From positions 248,001-312,000 of the forward strand of contig WHUZ01000013.1 of NCBI GenBank assembly GCA_015179045.1: 64,000 nt of DNA, written 5' to 3'. Position numbers and translations under genes: made by a program. The notes below the pieces were generated by a model. That model was not told the DNA's origin, made no database searches, and worked only from the letters and a program-made list of their open reading frames with translations. This document shows, piece after piece, positions 62,571 to 64,000 of this stretch. Source of the DNA: Kalaharituber pfeilii. Its lineage: Eukaryota; Ascomycota; Pezizomycetes; Pezizales; Pezizaceae. Position 1 is the first letter of the stretch; each line of letters opens with the position of its first letter.

Positions 62571-63335
62571 TTTTTTTTTTTTTTTTAATATATCATTACC
62601 CGCGTGCCGCCCTGTGGGCTATGGCGAGGTGTAGTAGAACCTATGAAATAGGGGAAAGTGAACTAAATAAATAACATGAACGGACCTGTCTCACCTCCTC
62701 CGAATGAAACTACGAAAACCTGGAATTACTCCCTGTCCGCCCATTCTAGCATAGCCGCCAACAGGTCTCTCTCCTCCTCTTTCGTCTCCAGGGGTTCTCT
62801 CGCCACCGCCTGTCCCCCGGGCCATCTCTGCTTCCATACTCTGCACTCCTCCCAAATGTGTGCCGCTGTTTCTTCCCCTTGCCCGCACCATCGGCACTCT
62901 AGACTCTCCGCCTTGTTCATTCTGAACTTCCAGGACCTGAGACGTTTCTCCCCTAGCAGCCCCCCAGTGTGCCTGTCCGTCCTCCCAGCCGCTGTAGTGG
63001 TCTGTAGCTTAGGCCCAGTCTGTTCCTTTCTGCCGCTTGTTGAGCTCTCTCCTTCATGCGCATTCCGGCCTCCGTGATTCACTCGCTCTGGTACGGGAGT
63101 AGGGCCCCGATTTTTGCTGCTCTGTCTGCTTTCTCGTTGCCTTTCACGCCTCTATGTGCCTTGACCCACATCACTGCCACGTCTAGACCCCTTTTGATCC
63201 TGTCTTCCCAGGCTGTCCGGACTAGATGTGCTGCTCCTCCAGGCGTCGGGCGGCCTTTGGAAATGGCTTTTATGTTCTGGATGGCCGCTCTGGAGTCCGT
63301 TATCAGCAGGATCTCCTCCTCCCTGATATTGTGTT
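62571..63335 (-). mobile_element. 5'-truncated family A LINE (RNase H end and tail)
   Basis: Poly-T and hairpin (stem CTCGC/GCGGG, one wobble pair) are followed on the minus strand by LEWADRE, the Cys motif ECRWCGQGEETAAHIWEEC and RNase H remnants (ILLITDSRAAIQ, AVMWVKAH). Flanks TTGCGTTCCTAT and TTGTGTTGCTAT could be a decayed duplication. Confidence 0.75.
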
Positions 63336-63695
63336 GCTATGCATTGCTGTCTATTTTGCAAATGAATCAAAAACTACAAACTCTTAGGACGACGGTTGGT
63401 GCTTGACCTACTGAAGAGCCGGTCCTGCTGGCCCTTCTTACAGTCAATTGCCTATTCTTACTATCTCCAGTAGCTTCGGTGGTCCACACATCTGAGTCCC
63501 GTAACTATCCACATAGCCCCGGTCATTGCTGTCCCTATCCCAGCCTATCCCATACCTCCGGCCATGGCTATTCCTCGGAGGTGTCTATTTCTCTGCATCC
63601 GTTGTCCGAGGCCGATTGTCCGACCGCTCTGACCTTGCCAACGTTCCTTGTGATACACATTCATGCTCGACCCAATGCTCCATCGTCATACAGCA
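63336..63695. other. No gene recognised
   Basis: No supported frame, repeat or tail between the two LINE fragments. Confidence 0.4.
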
Positions 63696-63699
63696 ACTA

Positions 63700-63955
63700 T
63701 CGGTTTTTTGTTTTTTTTTTTGTTTTTTTTGTTTTTTTTAGTCACGTAACCCCGCATACAGACTGCCAGCCTATGGCAGGGACCCCATATACCCGGTCGG
63801 GTTAGAAACAACTAACGACAAACTCTACACACACCTCGAGCATCAAGTGCCCTCCGTCCCCGGCAACCCCAGATCGAGGCAGGCAAACCAGTATTCGACC
63901 GGGTCGCCCTCCACCTCCTCCTGCTTTCACCCTTTCTCCTCTAGGTCCCCCCCAG
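63700..63955 (-). mobile_element. Family C LINE 3' end
   Basis: A T-rich run with regular G interruptions precedes a family C tail (minus sense CCCTGCCATAGGCTGG...GCGGGGTTACGTGAC). The following 180 bp match the 3' end of LINE-C at 7195-7420 (CCCAGATCGAGGCAGGCAAA, TCGACCGGGTC). It ends near 63955; about 45 unassigned bases remain to the window end. Confidence 0.8.
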
Positions 63956-64000
63956 GATTACTCGCTGGTTCGGAAAGTATTGGAACGCTGCATAAATCTT

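Overview
The window looks like a transposon-rich chromosomal segment of a filamentous fungus, most likely an ascomycete (Pezizomycotina). The reasons are introns of about 50-60 bp with GTANGT donors and CTAAC/CTGAC branch sites, HET, NACHT and BTB genes of fungal type, Tad1/I-like LINEs (APE endonuclease, RT, RNase H), and TA-target and hAT-like DNA elements. No rRNA, tRNA or CRISPR array was recognised. Finer taxonomy (for example Pezizomycetes) is only a guess.

1-18.2 kb is one retrotransposon nest. A plus-strand LINE (gag at 1-832, continuing at 15159) was hit by a nearly complete minus-strand LINE (833-15145, 13-bp target duplication AAAAATGTGCAAG). That element was then hit by a 5'-truncated LINE (7171-10201), a small plus-strand LINE copy (12009-12818) and a 3.6-kb non-LINE block (about 1.92-5.59 kb). 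The block holds a predicted small secreted cysteine-rich peptide gene, a foldback MITE and a tandem duplication. An ORF1-only LINE derivative (about 16.83-18.19 kb) sits in the base LINE.

18.9-28 kb carries two probable host genes on the minus strand (21165-23672, three exons, 793 aa; 25810-26818) among LINE scraps. 28-37.6 kb holds two 1.9-kb foldback elements, a decayed NACHT (STAND/NLR) gene broken by a LINE nest and a hAT-like MITE with an 8-bp target duplication, a FAR1-type transposase remnant and an internally deleted Tc1-like element.

37.9-62.2 kb is a dispersed local family of BTB/POZ genes, each preceded by a shared upstream module. Three copies appear intact once one conserved phase-1 intron is removed (38331, 43452, 55285). 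One is a pseudogene (60081-62218), and there are orphan pieces at about 53.84-54.26 and 58.28-58.44 kb. Between them lies a large ankyrin-HET gene (49245-53166) with near-identical 33-aa repeats, cut inside the HET domain by a 191-bp LINE insertion. More LINE fragments run from 62.6 kb to the end.

The strongest unusual signal is the LINE 3' tail. Dozens of insertions end in AATAAA, a small two-stem hairpin and poly(A), and the hairpin shows compensatory base changes between copies. Many insertions consist of little more than this hairpin plus poly(A), flanked by target duplications, and their 5' ends repeatedly fall at the base of the outer or inner stem.
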